From positions 160,856 through 224,855 of the forward strand of contig CAVXVE010000059.1 in assembly GCA_963764955.1 (NCBI GenBank): a stretch of DNA of 64,000 nt. The letters run 5' to 3'. Shown one piece after another: positions 54,319-63,368 of the stretch (position 1 is its first letter; every line of letters begins with the position of its first letter). The notes beneath the pieces are model-generated. The model saw only the letters and a program-made list of their open reading frames with translations, was not told where the DNA came from and searched no databases. A program made the position numbers and the translations under genes. This stretch comes from Roseiarcus sp963764955 (lineage in GTDB: Bacteria; Pseudomonadota; Alphaproteobacteria; Rhizobiales; Beijerinckiaceae).

Positions 54319-54771
54319 TCAGGCGGCGGCCCTGATGAGACCGAGCTGGGTCAGCGCGGTGACGCCGTCGTCGAGGCCGACCTCCTCCGCGATCCTGCCG
54401 TCGACCACCTTGAGCACCGTCGTGCCGGTGAAGCGCATCTTGCGGCCGGTCGCGGCGGGAAGGCCGCCGACCAGGAAATCGTTGAAGGCGGGACCTGCGT
54501 GGGTTCCGCCGCCTTCCCACTGGCCAACCACATAGTCGCCTTCGGCGATCAGATCGGCGGTCCCCCAGAAGTTGAGGTCGGGGAACGCCACGCGAAAGTC
54601 GGTCATGAACGCTCTTATGTCGTCGCGGCCGCGGCGCGGCGCGTGCAGCGAATATTTCAAGAGCATGTCTGGGGCGGCGATCTCATCGACGACCGCGAGA
54701 TTCAGGTCCTTGCCCCAGAATTCGGTGAACCAGCGGGCCACCACGGCCTTGTTGTCGTCTTGCTTGCTCAT
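54319..54771 (-). CDS. SnoaL-like polyketide cyclase / NTF2-like protein
   Basis: This 150-residue NTF2-fold protein reads SKQDDNKAVVARWFTEFWGK, AAPDMLLKYSLHAPRRGRDD, IRAFMTDFRVAFPDLNFWGT and GQWEGGGTHAGPAFNDFLVG, ending in a predicted binding half-barrel. The family includes polyketide cyclases and many proteins of unknown role. ATG at 54771 is used; the frame is open 18 codons further. Confidence 0.82.
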   Translation of the reverse strand: MSKQDDNKAVVARWFTEFWGKDLNLAVVDEIAAPDMLLKYSLHAPRRGRDDIRAFMTDFRVAFPDLNFWGTADLIAEGDYVVGQWEGGGTHAGPAFNDFLVGGLPAATGRKMRFTGTTVLKVVDGRIAEEVGLDDGVTALTQLGLIRAAA

Positions 54772-54910
54772 GGAAATGGATCCTCTCGCTCGTATCGGAG
54801 GATCATCGAAATCGCTCGATGACACCCGAGCGAAGGACTAGGCATTGCGCGGGGGCGTCACACTCCGCTTCTTGCCCTGGAATTGAGGTCCGGCTCGCAG
54901 CGCTGCTGCC

Positions 54911-55999
54911 TTACCCGCCGACCTGCCCGCGGTGCCTCAAGAAAGCATCGGCCAGAACGCAGGCGACCATTGCTTCGCCGACCGGCACGGCGCGGATGCC
55001 GACGCATGGGTCATGGCGGCCTTTGGTGATGATCTCCGTCTCCTCCAACGCGCGGGTGATGGTGCGGCGGGGCGACAGGATCGACGACGTCGGCTTGACC
55101 GCGAAGCGGGCGACAATCGGCTGTCCGGTCGAAATGCCGCCGAGAACGCCGCCCGCGTGATTGGAGAGAAACCGCGGGCCATCGTTGCCGCGGCGCATCT
55201 CGTCGGCGTTCTGCTCGCCGGAGAGCTCCGCCGCAGCGAAACCGTCGCCGATCTCGACTCCCTTGACCGCGTTGATGCTCATCAGAGCCGCGGCCAGTTC
55301 GGCGTCGAGCTTGCCATAGATCGGCGCGCCCCACCCTGCCGGAGCGCCTTCCGCGACGATCTCGATCACGGCCCCGACCGAGGAGCCAGCCTTGCGCACT
55401 TCGTCGAGATAATTCGTGAAACGCTCGGCGGCCGTGGCGTCGGGCGAGAAGAACGGGTTGCGGCCGATTTCGTCCCAGTCCCAGCGCGTCCGGTCGATCT
55501 TGAGCTTGCCCATTTGCACGAGCGCCCCGCGAACGAGAACGCTGGGGATGACCTTGCGGGCGATCGCGCCGGCGATGACGCGCGCGGCCGTCTCGCGCGC
55601 CGAGGAACGGCCGCCGCCGCGATAGTCGCGGATCCCATACTTCGCCTCATAGGCATAATCGGCGTGGCCTGGACGGTACTTGTCCTTGATGTCGCTATAG
55701 TCCTTCGATCGCTGGTCGACATTGTCGATGAAGACGCCGATCGGCGTTCCGGTCGTCACCTGACGGCCCATCGCTTCGTCGATCGTCACGCCCGAGAGAA
55801 TGCGCGCTTCGTCCGGCTCGCGGCGTTGCGTTGTGAAGCGCGAGGTTCCAGGGCGCCTGCGATCGAGTTCGGCCTGGATGTCGGCCGCCTCCAGCGCAAT
55901 GCGCGGCGGACAGCCGTCGACGACGCATCCGATCCCGGCCCCGTGACTTTCGCCGAATGTGGTGACGCGGAATAGATGTCCGAAAGTATTGTGCGACAT
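54911..55999 (-). CDS. aroC: Chorismate synthase
   Basis: This 362-residue enzyme eliminates phosphate from 5-enolpyruvylshikimate-3-phosphate to give chorismate, the last common step of aromatic synthesis, using reduced FMN. It has MSHNTFGHLFRVTTFGESHG, GAGIGCVVDGCPPRIALEA, RRRPGTSRFTTQRREPDEAR, RPGHADYAYEAKYGIRDYRG and GGRSSARETAARVIAGAIAR. All the signature blocks are present and the length is normal. Intact housekeeping gene. Confidence 0.97.
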   Translation of the reverse strand: MSHNTFGHLFRVTTFGESHGAGIGCVVDGCPPRIALEAADIQAELDRRRPGTSRFTTQRREPDEARILSGVTIDEAMGRQVTTGTPIGVFIDNVDQRSKDYSDIKDKYRPGHADYAYEAKYGIRDYRGGGRSSARETAARVIAGAIARKVIPSVLVRGALVQMGKLKIDRTRWDWDEIGRNPFFSPDATAAERFTNYLDEVRKAGSSVGAVIEIVAEGAPAGWGAPIYGKLDAELAAALMSINAVKGVEIGDGFAAAELSGEQNADEMRRGNDGPRFLSNHAGGVLGGISTGQPIVARFAVKPTSSILSPRRTITRALEETEIITKGRHDPCVGIRAVPVGEAMVACVLADAFLRHRGQVGG

Positions 56000-56175
56000 G
56001 GCGGGCCTGGAAGTACATACGGGAGAGCCCGCCGCCCCGTCAAACAGCGTCGTTCACATGCAGAACCGTCGCCCGATTCCGGCCATGCTGCATTCATGGC
56101 CAATTCATCTTGGAAGGCGCATTGCCTCGCCCTGTCACGGCCAAGAGTTGAACGACATGACATGGAGAATGTAAA

Positions 56176-56394
56176 ATGCAGAAGACACTCGCCGCGATCG
56201 GGATCAGCGCCGCCATCGCTTTTGCCCCTCTTGCCGCCCTTGCCCAGACCGACACGACGGCGCCGGCCGCCGGCGCGGCCCCGGCCGCAACCGACAACAT
56301 GGCGCCGGCCAAGGACTCGATGAAGAAGACCAAGCACAAGGCGCATAAGTCGGCGAAGAAAATGATGAAGAAAGAAGAAGCGCCGAAGGGCTAA
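56176..56394 (+). CDS. Small secreted Ala/Lys-rich protein (MXKDX-type)
   Basis: This 72-residue protein has signal peptide MQKTLAAIGISAAIAFAPLA followed by ALAQ. The tail is lysine-rich with AKDSMKKTKHKAHKSAKK and MMKKEEAPKG. Similar small periplasmic proteins with M-x-K-D motifs are widespread in alphaproteobacteria; function unknown. It ends just before a strong terminator. Confidence 0.75.
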   Translation: MQKTLAAIGISAAIAFAPLAALAQTDTTAPAAGAAPAATDNMAPAKDSMKKTKHKAHKSAKKMMKKEEAPKG

Positions 56395-56416
56395 GTCACC
56401 GGGAAACCGACAAAAG

Positions 56417-56449
56417 CCGCCCCATCTCACGGATGGGGCGGTTTTTTTT
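56417..56449 (+). terminator. Rho-independent terminator
   Basis: CCGCCCCATC pairs with GATGGGGCGG around TCACG (56417-56441), followed by eight T (56442-56449), 23 bp after the stop of the small secreted protein gene. Confidence 0.9.
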
Positions 56450-56519
56450 CGCCGGCGACCCGTCGGCTTTCCGTCCTCCGGCGCCCGTGTCAAAGTCGCG
56501 CAGTCTTTGAGGAAGCGCG

Positions 56520-57131
56520 ATGCCGAGCGCGGAATTCTGGTACGAGTTCGCGAGCACCTATTCCTATCCGGCGGCGCTGAGGATCGGCGCGCTCGCCGAT
56601 GCGCGCGGGGTGAAGCTTGTCTGGCGCCCTTTCCTGCTCGGGCCGATCTTCGCGGCGCAAGGCTGGCGCGACTCGCCATTCAACATCTATCCGGCCAAAG
56701 GCCGTTATATGTGGCGCGACCTCGAGCGGATTTGCGAGGCGATGGGCGTTCCGCTCAGGCGGCCCGAGCCTTTTCCACAGCCGAGCCTGCTCGCCGCGCG
56801 GGTCGCGCTCACGCTCGAAGGCGCCGAGCGGGCGGATTTCTCGCGCCGCGTCTTCACCGCCGAATTCGGGGAAGGCATGGCCATCGGCGATCGCGCGACT
56901 TTTGGCGGATTGCTAGCCGCGAGCGGCGTCGATCCGGCGGCGGCGTTCGAGCGGGCCCAAAGCGAGTCGATCAAAGCGCTCCTCAAGGCCGAATGCGCGT
57001 GCGCCGTCGAGATCGGAATCATCGGCGCGCCCTCTCTCGTCACCGAGGACGGCGAAGTGTTCTGGGGCAACGACCGGCTCGAGCAGGGGCTTGACTGGGC
57101 CGCGGGTCTTCGCGGCCGCAAGGTTCCCTAA
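56520..57131 (+). CDS. 2-hydroxychromene-2-carboxylate isomerase family protein (DsbA-fold, NahD-like)
   Basis: This 203-residue kappa-class GST-like protein reads AEFWYEFASTYSYPAALRIG (the EFASxYSY glutathione-site block), VKLVWRPFLLGPIFAAQGWR, FNIYPAKGRYMWRDLERICE and GIIGAPSLVTEDGEVFWGND. NahD-type enzymes isomerise chromene-carboxylates in naphthalene degradation, but in bacteria without that pathway the role is unknown. Intact; ATG at 56520. Confidence 0.88.
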   Translation: MPSAEFWYEFASTYSYPAALRIGALADARGVKLVWRPFLLGPIFAAQGWRDSPFNIYPAKGRYMWRDLERICEAMGVPLRRPEPFPQPSLLAARVALTLEGAERADFSRRVFTAEFGEGMAIGDRATFGGLLAASGVDPAAAFERAQSESIKALLKAECACAVEIGIIGAPSLVTEDGEVFWGNDRLEQGLDWAAGLRGRKVP

Positions 57132-57155
57132 AGGCCCGTCGCGCCTCGCCTTCGC

Positions 57156-57212
57156 CTACTGGCTCGCCTGGATGTGGTTGCGCAGCACCGGATAGACCCG
57201 CGCCTCCCAGCG
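57156..57212 (-). pseudogene. Duplicated 3' fragment of a PHB depolymerase gene
   Basis: The minus strand reads RWEARVYPVLRNHIQAS, then a stop. The plus-strand bases from GGCTCGCCTGGATGTGG to GCGCCTCCCAGCGCT are almost identical to 59430-59482, the 3' end of the intact phaZ gene. The copy abuts the stop codon of the lipoprotein-like gene and lies on the other side of the IS1380 element from phaZ. Confidence 0.8.
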
Positions 57213-57705
57213 CTAGTTGGGTTGGCCCAGTCTGATGTAGAGCTCGTCCTTGCCGAGGCTCAGCGTCACGCCGGTTTGCGTTCCCGTGAGGTGCATGACG
57301 ACGCCGGCCTTGTTCTGAAGCCAGAGGTCGCTCGTCTGCGCAGTCTCGAGGCCGACCGCGCCCGTTCCCTCGACCCATGCGCCGGAGAATTGGGAGACGT
57401 CGTCAAGCCTATAGACATCGCCCGTCACGGAAATCTTCGACACGCTGCCCGGCCCGATGACGGTTCCAAGCACCTTGAAGGGATAGGTCCTGCCGTTGAA
57501 TGTCAGCGCGCCCGTTCCGACCCCCATGCCGCCAGCGAAGATCTGTGTCATCGTGACCTTGCCCGAGGGGGTCAGGCCCGCGATGCTCTGAGCGGTCGGC
57601 GCCTGGATCGGAATCGGAAGTCGAGGCCGAGTTGCAGCCCGCAAGCGCGAGCGCGGCGACCACGGCCCCCACGGCCGCGGGCCGAAAACCAAATTTTCCG
57701 ATCAT
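57213..57705 (-). pseudogene. Putative lipoprotein, one frameshift after the signal
   Basis: The N-terminal frame is a lipoprotein signal (MIGKFGFRPAAVGAVVAALA, LAGCNSAST: LAGC lipobox). Near 57600 the frame changes and the conserved part follows: AQSIAGLTPSGKVTMTQIFA, GGMGVGTGALTFNGRTYPFK, VYRLDDVSQFSGAWVEGTGA and VVMHLTGTQTGVTLSLGKDE. It is a small beta-rich domain of unknown function. Either a recent pseudogene or an assembly error. Confidence 0.7.
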
Positions 57706-57753
57706 GTAACCCCAAGCCCAATTGTATACCGCGAGAATCGCCCGCGCGATTAT

Positions 57754-59391
57754 CTAGCCCGCATTATGCACGGCAGGTTGGCGAATGTGGCTTAGACGGT
57801 TGAGTTTGCGTAGAATCTGGTTGTCGAAGCCGACTCACGCGATTTCAATCGAGCCGCATTCGCCATGAACGATTCTATGCTGCCGCTGCCCGGTCTGTCA
57901 TCTGCTTCCGGCAAGCCGGTCGTGGTCAAATTTGACGGCGGCCTACTGTCGTCGGATGGCGGCGTTCTGGCGTTGCGCGAAGTCGAACAGCGGCTTCGGG
58001 TCGCCGATCGGCTCGCCGCCTGCATAATCGATCCTCGCGCGGCCGATCAGATCACGCACAGCTTGGCGGACATCATCCGTTTTCGACTGCTGATGATCAG
58101 CGCCGGCTACGAGGACGGCAACGACGCCAATGCGCTGCGCCGCGATCCGATGTTCAAGATGGCGCTCGATCTTTCGCCCATCGATCGGGAGTTGTGCTCG
58201 CAGTCGACAATATCGCGGTTGGAGAATCTGCCGGACGTTCGCGCCGTGCTGCGGATGGGCAGGGCGATGGTCGATCTGTATTGCGAGTCCTTCGCCACGG
58301 TTCCCAAACGGATCACGCTGGACATCGACGACACGTTCGATGCGGTCCACGGTGGTCAGCAGTTGCGGCTGTTCAACGCCCACTACGACGAATACGGATT
58401 TCAGCCGATCGTCGTGTTCGACGGCGAGGGCCGCTTCGTCACCGCCGTGCTTCGTCCCGCCAAGCGGCCGAGCGGCAAGGAGATCAAGCCCTTCCTGAGG
58501 CGCCTGTTGCGCGCGATCCGCGCTCACTGGCCTAACACCGAGATCCTGCTGCGGGCCGACAGCCACTATTGCGGTCGCGAGGTTCTCGATTGGTGTCGCG
58601 CCAATGGCCTCGATTACATCCTCGGCATCGCGCCAACCACGACATTGCGCCGCCATGTCGAAGGTCTCGAAGCCAGCACGAAGGCGAGATTCGAGGCCGC
58701 GCCGCGAGATGGCAAGCTTCGTCGTTTCATGGAGTTCTTCGACGGCGCGCAAAGCTGGAGCCGGGTCGAGCGGATCATCGCTCGCGTCGAAGCGGGCGCG
58801 GAAGGACCGGACACCCGCTTCGTCGTCACCAATCTGAGCAAACGCAACGCTCGCCGGCTCTACGAGGATGTCTATTGCCGGCGCGGTCAGGCCGAAAACC
58901 ATATCAAGTCGTGGAAGACCCATCTGGCGGCGGATCGCACGTCCTGCTCCAAGGCGACAGCCAACCAGTTTCGGCTGTTCCTGCATGCGGGCGCGTACTG
59001 GCTGATGTGGGGCCTACGCGTGTCGATGCCAAAGCGTTCGATGTGGCGCGTCGCCCAGTTCGACACGTTGCGCCTGCGCCTCATCAAGATTGCCGCCCGC
59101 GTCGTCGAGATGAAGACCATGATCCGGGTGCACTTGCCGACCTCATGCCCCGCTCAGGATATCCTGCGCTTCGCTCTGGGACGCATACCGCGCCTCGTCA
59201 CATGACAGACGGGGCATGAGGCCCCAAACATTCACCGACGTCCCTTCAACCCGCAAACCCTCATCCCCCAGACTCCGGCTCCAAGCTGGAGCCGACGAGC
59301 CGCGGCCAAACGTATGCGAAGTTCAAAAAAATCACGCGAACCCAGCCCAGCCGTTCGCGAACTCGTCAAAGCGCTGCATTAAGCGGGCTAG
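57754..59391 (+). mobile_element. IS1380-family insertion sequence with terminal inverted repeats
   Basis: CTAGCCCGCATTATGCA (57754-57770) matches, inverted with two mismatches, TGCATTAAGCGGGCTAG (59375-59391). The 1.64-kb length is typical of the family. The bases immediately outside do not form a clear target duplication, which fits rearrangement at one side. Confidence 0.8.
57865..59205 (+). CDS. IS1380 family transposase
   Basis: This 446-residue DDE transposase has VKFDGGLLSSDGGVLALREV at the N-terminus, ITLDIDDTFDAVHGGQQLRL (first catalytic Asp), ILLRADSHYCGREVLDWCRA (second Asp) and the Y-(2)-R-(3)-E block YCRRGQAENHIKSWKTHLAA with the Glu. The frame is complete, so the element may be active. 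Confidence 0.95.
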   Translation: MNDSMLPLPGLSSASGKPVVVKFDGGLLSSDGGVLALREVEQRLRVADRLAACIIDPRAADQITHSLADIIRFRLLMISAGYEDGNDANALRRDPMFKMALDLSPIDRELCSQSTISRLENLPDVRAVLRMGRAMVDLYCESFATVPKRITLDIDDTFDAVHGGQQLRLFNAHYDEYGFQPIVVFDGEGRFVTAVLRPAKRPSGKEIKPFLRRLLRAIRAHWPNTEILLRADSHYCGREVLDWCRANGLDYILGIAPTTTLRRHVEGLEASTKARFEAAPRDGKLRRFMEFFDGAQSWSRVERIIARVEAGAEGPDTRFVVTNLSKRNARRLYEDVYCRRGQAENHIKSWKTHLAADRTSCSKATANQFRLFLHAGAYWLMWGLRVSMPKRSMWRVAQFDTLRLRLIKIAARVVEMKTMIRVHLPTSCPAQDILRFALGRIPRLVT

Positions 59392-59418
59392 CTCGCCCCA
59401 ATGCGAGCGTCCAATCCC

Positions 59419-60633
59419 TCAGCGGCTCGCCTGGATGTGGTTGCGCAGCACCGGATAGACCTGCGCCTCCCAGCGCTTGCCATTGAAGACGCCGTAGTGG
59501 CCGACGCCGGCCTGCAAATGATGGGTCTTCATATAGGGCCTCAACCCCGAGCACAGATCCTGCGCGGCCAGCGTCTGGCCGACGGCGCAAATGTCGTCCT
59601 TCTCGCCTTCGACCGTCAGAAGGAAGGTCTTCTTGATTGCACGCAAGTCGATCGGCTCGCTCTTGTAGTGCATCTTCCCGAGCGGCAGGAGATAGCGCTG
59701 GAACACCTGATCGACGGTTTCGAGATAGAAGTCCGCGCTCATGTCCATGATGGCGAAATATTCCCTGTAAAAGTCCCGGATCGCGTCCGCCTTCTCCATG
59801 TCGCCAGCGACGCGATGATGGAAGAGGTCGACGAAGGACTTCGAGTGCCGCTCGGCGTTCATGCTCATGAAGGCGCAGAGCTGAAGAAATCCCGGATAGA
59901 CGCGCCGCCCCCGGCCCTCGAACTTGGCCGGGACGGTTCCGATCATATTGGCGCGGAACCATTCGATCGGCTTTTCCTGGGCGAGCTCGTTGACCTTGGT
60001 CGGCGAGACGCGCGCGTCGATTGGTCCGGCCATTAAGGTGAGGCTCGCCGGCTGGACCCCGTCGCGGTCGCGCGCCATGACCGCGGTCGCCGCAAGCGCC
60101 GAGACCGTCGGCTGACAGACGGCGACGATATGGCAGTCCTCGCCAATGAAGCGGACGAAGTCGATCAGATGCTGGGTATAGTCCTCGAGCGTGAAGCCGC
60201 CGTCCGCAAGCTTGACGTTGCGCGGATTGATCCAGTCGGTGATGAACACCTGGTGGTCGCGCAACAGCGTGCGGATCGTGCCGCGCAGAAGCGTGGCGAA
60301 GTGGCCCGACATCGGCGCGACCAGAAGGATCTTGGGATCGTCCGCCCCGCCGGCTTTGCGAAAGCGAAGCAGCTGGCAGAACGGCGTCCATAGGACGCCG
60401 TTCTCCTCGACCGATACGGGCTCGCCGTTGATCTCGACCCTGTCAATCGCGTAGTCGGGACGCGCGTGGGTGAAGCCGGCGAGCGCGACCAGTTCGTAAT
60501 AGGCGCTCATCCGCGCCCATGGCGAGGCGGTCGGATGCGCCGACCACGCGGACAGAATCCCGTGCGCGTTCCGGGCCAGCAGACGCACGCGATCGCCGAC
60601 GTCGGCCATCCCCTGATATGCGTCGTACATCAT
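59419..60633 (-). CDS. phaZ: Intracellular polyhydroxyalkanoate depolymerase
   Basis: This 404-residue protein breaks down stored PHB granules. It reads MMYDAYQGMADVGDRVRLLA, ILLVAPMSGHFATLLRGTIR, TLLRDHQVFITDWINPRNVK, and CHIVAVCQPTVSALAATAVM, in which Cys at about position 173 is the nucleophile typical of PhaZ1-type enzymes rather than a serine lipase box. ATG at 60633 fits the family start; the frame is open upstream through a dispersed repeat. The 3' end lies about 30 bp from the IS1380 element. Confidence 0.93.
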   Translation of the reverse strand: MMYDAYQGMADVGDRVRLLARNAHGILSAWSAHPTASPWARMSAYYELVALAGFTHARPDYAIDRVEINGEPVSVEENGVLWTPFCQLLRFRKAGGADDPKILLVAPMSGHFATLLRGTIRTLLRDHQVFITDWINPRNVKLADGGFTLEDYTQHLIDFVRFIGEDCHIVAVCQPTVSALAATAVMARDRDGVQPASLTLMAGPIDARVSPTKVNELAQEKPIEWFRANMIGTVPAKFEGRGRRVYPGFLQLCAFMSMNAERHSKSFVDLFHHRVAGDMEKADAIRDFYREYFAIMDMSADFYLETVDQVFQRYLLPLGKMHYKSEPIDLRAIKKTFLLTVEGEKDDICAVGQTLAAQDLCSGLRPYMKTHHLQAGVGHYGVFNGKRWEAQVYPVLRNHIQASR

Positions 60634-60659
60634 GAATCGCCCGTGCTCTGGCCCGCTAG

Positions 60660-60760
60660 CGTCCCCCGCGACTCGATCAAATCGCAGCAGGCTCTGGCTC
60701 CCCTGATCTCGCGCGTTTTGATCCGCGAAAAACCGGCGTCCACTTTTTCGCGGCGCGCTC
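60660..60760. repeat. Dispersed palindromic intergenic repeat, copy 3
   Basis: GATCAAATCGCAGC, then the GCGAAAAA / TTTTTCGC palindrome at about 60725-60752, shared with copies at 45656 and 50644. Confidence 0.7.
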
Positions 60761-60857
60761 CAAGGTAGCAAAGCATATGCCAGCGGCTCGTGGCACGTCC
60801 TTTGCTAAATTACGATCGACTTGATTTGTTTTACTTATCCGCGGGGGAACCGCCCCA

Positions 60858-61511
60858 ATGCCGCAAACCACGCTGACTTTGAGCAGCAAGAATTACTCCT
60901 CCTGGTCGCTCAGGGGCTGGCTGATGGCCAAGCTCGCGGGGATCGATTTCGAAGAGATCATCGTCGCCCCCGACGACGCGGGCGCGCGCGCCGAGATTCT
61001 TCTGCTGTCGCCGTCGATCCTCGTCCCCTGTCTCACTTACAAGGGCGTTCGCGTCTGGGACACCCTGGCGATCGGGGAATTCCTGAACGAAATCGCGCCA
61101 AAAGCCGGACTTCTGCCTAAGGATCAGGCAGTCCGCGCCCACTGCCGGTCCATTTGCGGCGAGATGCATTCCGGCTTCGTCTCGCTCCGGCAGGCGCTGC
61201 CGATGAACATCAAGGCGCAATTTCCCCGCTTCAAGATCTGGTCGAAGGCGCGCGCCGACATCGACCGTATCGTCATCATCTGGAGCGAGTGCCTGCAGGC
61301 CTATGGCGGGCCGTTCCTGTTCGGCAAGATCAGCATGGCCGACGCCATGTACGCGCCGGTGGTGAGCCGCTTTCGCACCTATGGAATCCGGCTGGACGGA
61401 GAACTGAAGAGCTACGCCGAGCGCATCTGGGACATGCCGGCGATGCAGGAGTGGCGCGCCGCCGCGGTGGCCGAAGAGGAGGCGATCGAGGAACTCGAAG
61501 TCGAGTTCTAG
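60858..61511 (+). CDS. Glutathione S-transferase family protein
   Basis: This 217-residue protein reads TLTLSSKNYSSWSLRGWLMA with the catalytic Ser region, PSILVPCLTYKGVRVWDTLA (cis-Pro and glutathione loop), IGEFLNEIAPKAGLLPKDQA and a C-terminal helical domain GPFLFGKISMADAMYAPVVS. Detoxification or stress role; substrate unknown. Its stop overlaps the GNAT gene stop. Confidence 0.9.
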   Translation: MPQTTLTLSSKNYSSWSLRGWLMAKLAGIDFEEIIVAPDDAGARAEILLLSPSILVPCLTYKGVRVWDTLAIGEFLNEIAPKAGLLPKDQAVRAHCRSICGEMHSGFVSLRQALPMNIKAQFPRFKIWSKARADIDRIVIIWSECLQAYGGPFLFGKISMADAMYAPVVSRFRTYGIRLDGELKSYAERIWDMPAMQEWRAAAVAEEEAIEELEVEF

Positions 61512-62101
61512 CCCGGGCGGACGAGACCAGGATCGGTCGCGCGCGAAAGACGAGCCTCCCATTCATCGCGCGCAATCTCGTATTCGACATCCCCGAGCTC
61601 GCTCCCGGGAAAGGCGTCGGGCCAGTCCGGATAGACGGTACGCGCATAAGCCAGCCCCGCCTTCTCGAGGACGCGCCGCGAGGCGCCATGGACCGTCATC
61701 GCCGTGGCGACGATGCGCTCAAGACCCATCTCGGCGAACCCCTTGGCCACGAGCGCCCTCGCGCCCTCGGACGCGAAGCCCTTCCCCCAGGCGTCGCGAC
61801 GGAGCCTGTAGCCGAGTTCGGCGACGCCCTCTTGCACCACGCGCAGCGAGAACCATCCCACGAAAGCGCCTGAACGCGTCTCGCGAGCCGCCCAGACGTA
61901 ATCTTCGCCGCCGCGAGGCGTCAGGAAACTCGCGCCCTCCACTTCGCCGTCGTCGGGCGTAGGCCGGCCGCCGTTCAAAAAGCGCATCACTTCGGAATCG
62001 CGTTCGAGCGCGATCAGGTTCTCTCTGTCCGTCTCCCGAACCAGCGCCAGCGACAGGCGCGCGGTCTGGAAAGACGCGCCCCTTTCAGTCCTTGCCTTCA
62101 T
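61508..62101 (-). CDS. GNAT family acetyltransferase (RimJ/RimL-like)
   Basis: This 197-residue protein has FQTARLSLALVRETDRENLI, FVGWFSLRVVQEGVAELGYR, LRRDAWGKGFASEGARALVA (acetyl-CoA loop R/Q-x-x-G-x-G/A type) and IVATAMTVHGASRRVLEKAG. Target unknown. It overlaps the dodecin gene by 17 bp. Confidence 0.88.
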   Translation of the reverse strand: MKARTERGASFQTARLSLALVRETDRENLIALERDSEVMRFLNGGRPTPDDGEVEGASFLTPRGGEDYVWAARETRSGAFVGWFSLRVVQEGVAELGYRLRRDAWGKGFASEGARALVAKGFAEMGLERIVATAMTVHGASRRVLEKAGLAYARTVYPDWPDAFPGSELGDVEYEIARDEWEARLSRATDPGLVRPG

Positions 62102-62300
62102 ACTTGAACGACACCTTGAGCTTGGTGCGATAGGCTTCGACCTTGCCCTTTTCGATCACCAGGTCCTGCTCGACGACCTCGGCCACGCGCAGGTCCCTCA
62201 GGCTCTTCGATGCGCGGGCGACGGCGGCTGCGGCCGCCTTCTCCCACGATTCCGTGCTCGTGCCGACCAGTTCGACCACTTTGTAGACGCTCTCCGCCAT
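62085..62300 (-). CDS. Dodecin (flavin-binding)
   Basis: This 71-residue protein is MAESVYKVVELVGTSTESWE then KAAAAAVARASKSLRDLRVA and EVVEQDLVIEKGKVEAYRTK, the complete dodecin domain. Dodecamers store or buffer FMN/riboflavin or CoA. Upstream ribosome site GGAGGG is present. Confidence 0.93.
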   Translation of the reverse strand: MAESVYKVVELVGTSTESWEKAAAAAVARASKSLRDLRVAEVVEQDLVIEKGKVEAYRTKLKVSFKYEGKD

Positions 62301-62486
62301 CGGACCCTCCCTGGCCGCCCACGCTTCTCATGGCCGGGCGGCGCCAGGAGCTTGCGGCGCGAACGCCCGCCGGGTCAAGCCGAGCCGCCGAGGCTGACCC
62401 GCCGCCGTCCCATCGAAGCCTCCTGCGGGGTCGGCTATGATCCCCCGGATTTCGCGGGATTTCTCCGAACAGCTCGAAGTGCGATC

Positions 62487-63238
62487 ATGGCCGATGAACT
62501 GACAAAACGGGCCCCGGGAGGCTCTCGTGCGCGGCGCCCGGAGCCCTCGACGCGCATTCGAAGCGCGCCCAAGTTCGAAGCGCAGAGCGTCTGGCGGCCG
62601 CCCTCGCGACGATCGCCGGCTTCACAGACGCCTATGGCATGATCACCTATGGCGTCTTCGTGTCGTTCATGAGCGGGAACACCACCCAGACCGGCTACCA
62701 GGCCGCGGAGGGCCTGTTCGGCGGCGCCGCGCTCTCGGCCCTGGCGATCCTCTTCTTCGTCATCGGCTCGTTCGCCGGGACCCTGCTCGTGCAGTCCGCG
62801 GGCCGCTTTGCGCGGCGGGTCGTGTTCGGCGTGGTCGCGGCCGGACTCGCCATGATCATCGGCTTCACAGAGCCTCATTTGCTGTCAGGCGGCGGCGCAA
62901 TCGCCGCCATAAGCTTCGTGATGGGAATCATGAACAGCGCGTTCTCGCGCGTCGGCGCGCAGTCCGTGAGCCTCACCTTCGTGACAGGGACGCTGAGCCG
63001 CGTCGGCTCGCATCTGGCGTTTGCCGCGCAGCGCGCGCCTCTCGGCGATTCTGAGGGGCCGTGGGACACCCATCTGCGCCGCGCCATGATGCTGGCGCGG
63101 ATCTGGGCGGGTTTTTTGGCCGGCGCGCTCCTGTCGGGCGCCGCCACACCGCGGTTCGGCGCGCTCGTGCTACTGGCGCCGGCGCTGATCCTGGCCGCGC
63201 TGGCGGCTTTCGACCATCCCGGCGGAAGGGCTGACTGA
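62487..63238 (+). CDS. YoaK/DUF1275 family membrane protein, possible N-terminal frameshift
   Basis: From ATG 62639 the protein reads ITYGVFVSFMSGNTTQTGYQ, FFVIGSFAGTLLVQSAGRFA, AISFVMGIMNSAFSRVGAQS and MLARIWAGFLAGALLSGAAT, with about six helices. The family's N-terminal block GFTDAYG lies just upstream in the same frame (RLAAALATIAGFTDAYG) but that frame has no start. A plausible start at 62487 (MADELTKRAPGG) is in another frame, so one indel may separate them. If not, the gene begins at 62639 and is short. Role unknown. Confidence 0.7.
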
Positions 63239-63368
63239 CCCCGCCGGACTTAGCCGGCGCAGGAGTCCCGCCGGACTTGGGCGGCGGCCGGTTTATCGCG
63301 AGAATCAAAAAATCTTGCCAAAAACAGATACTTTGGTTTACAATTCAGAATTTCAAAAAGGACAGACC

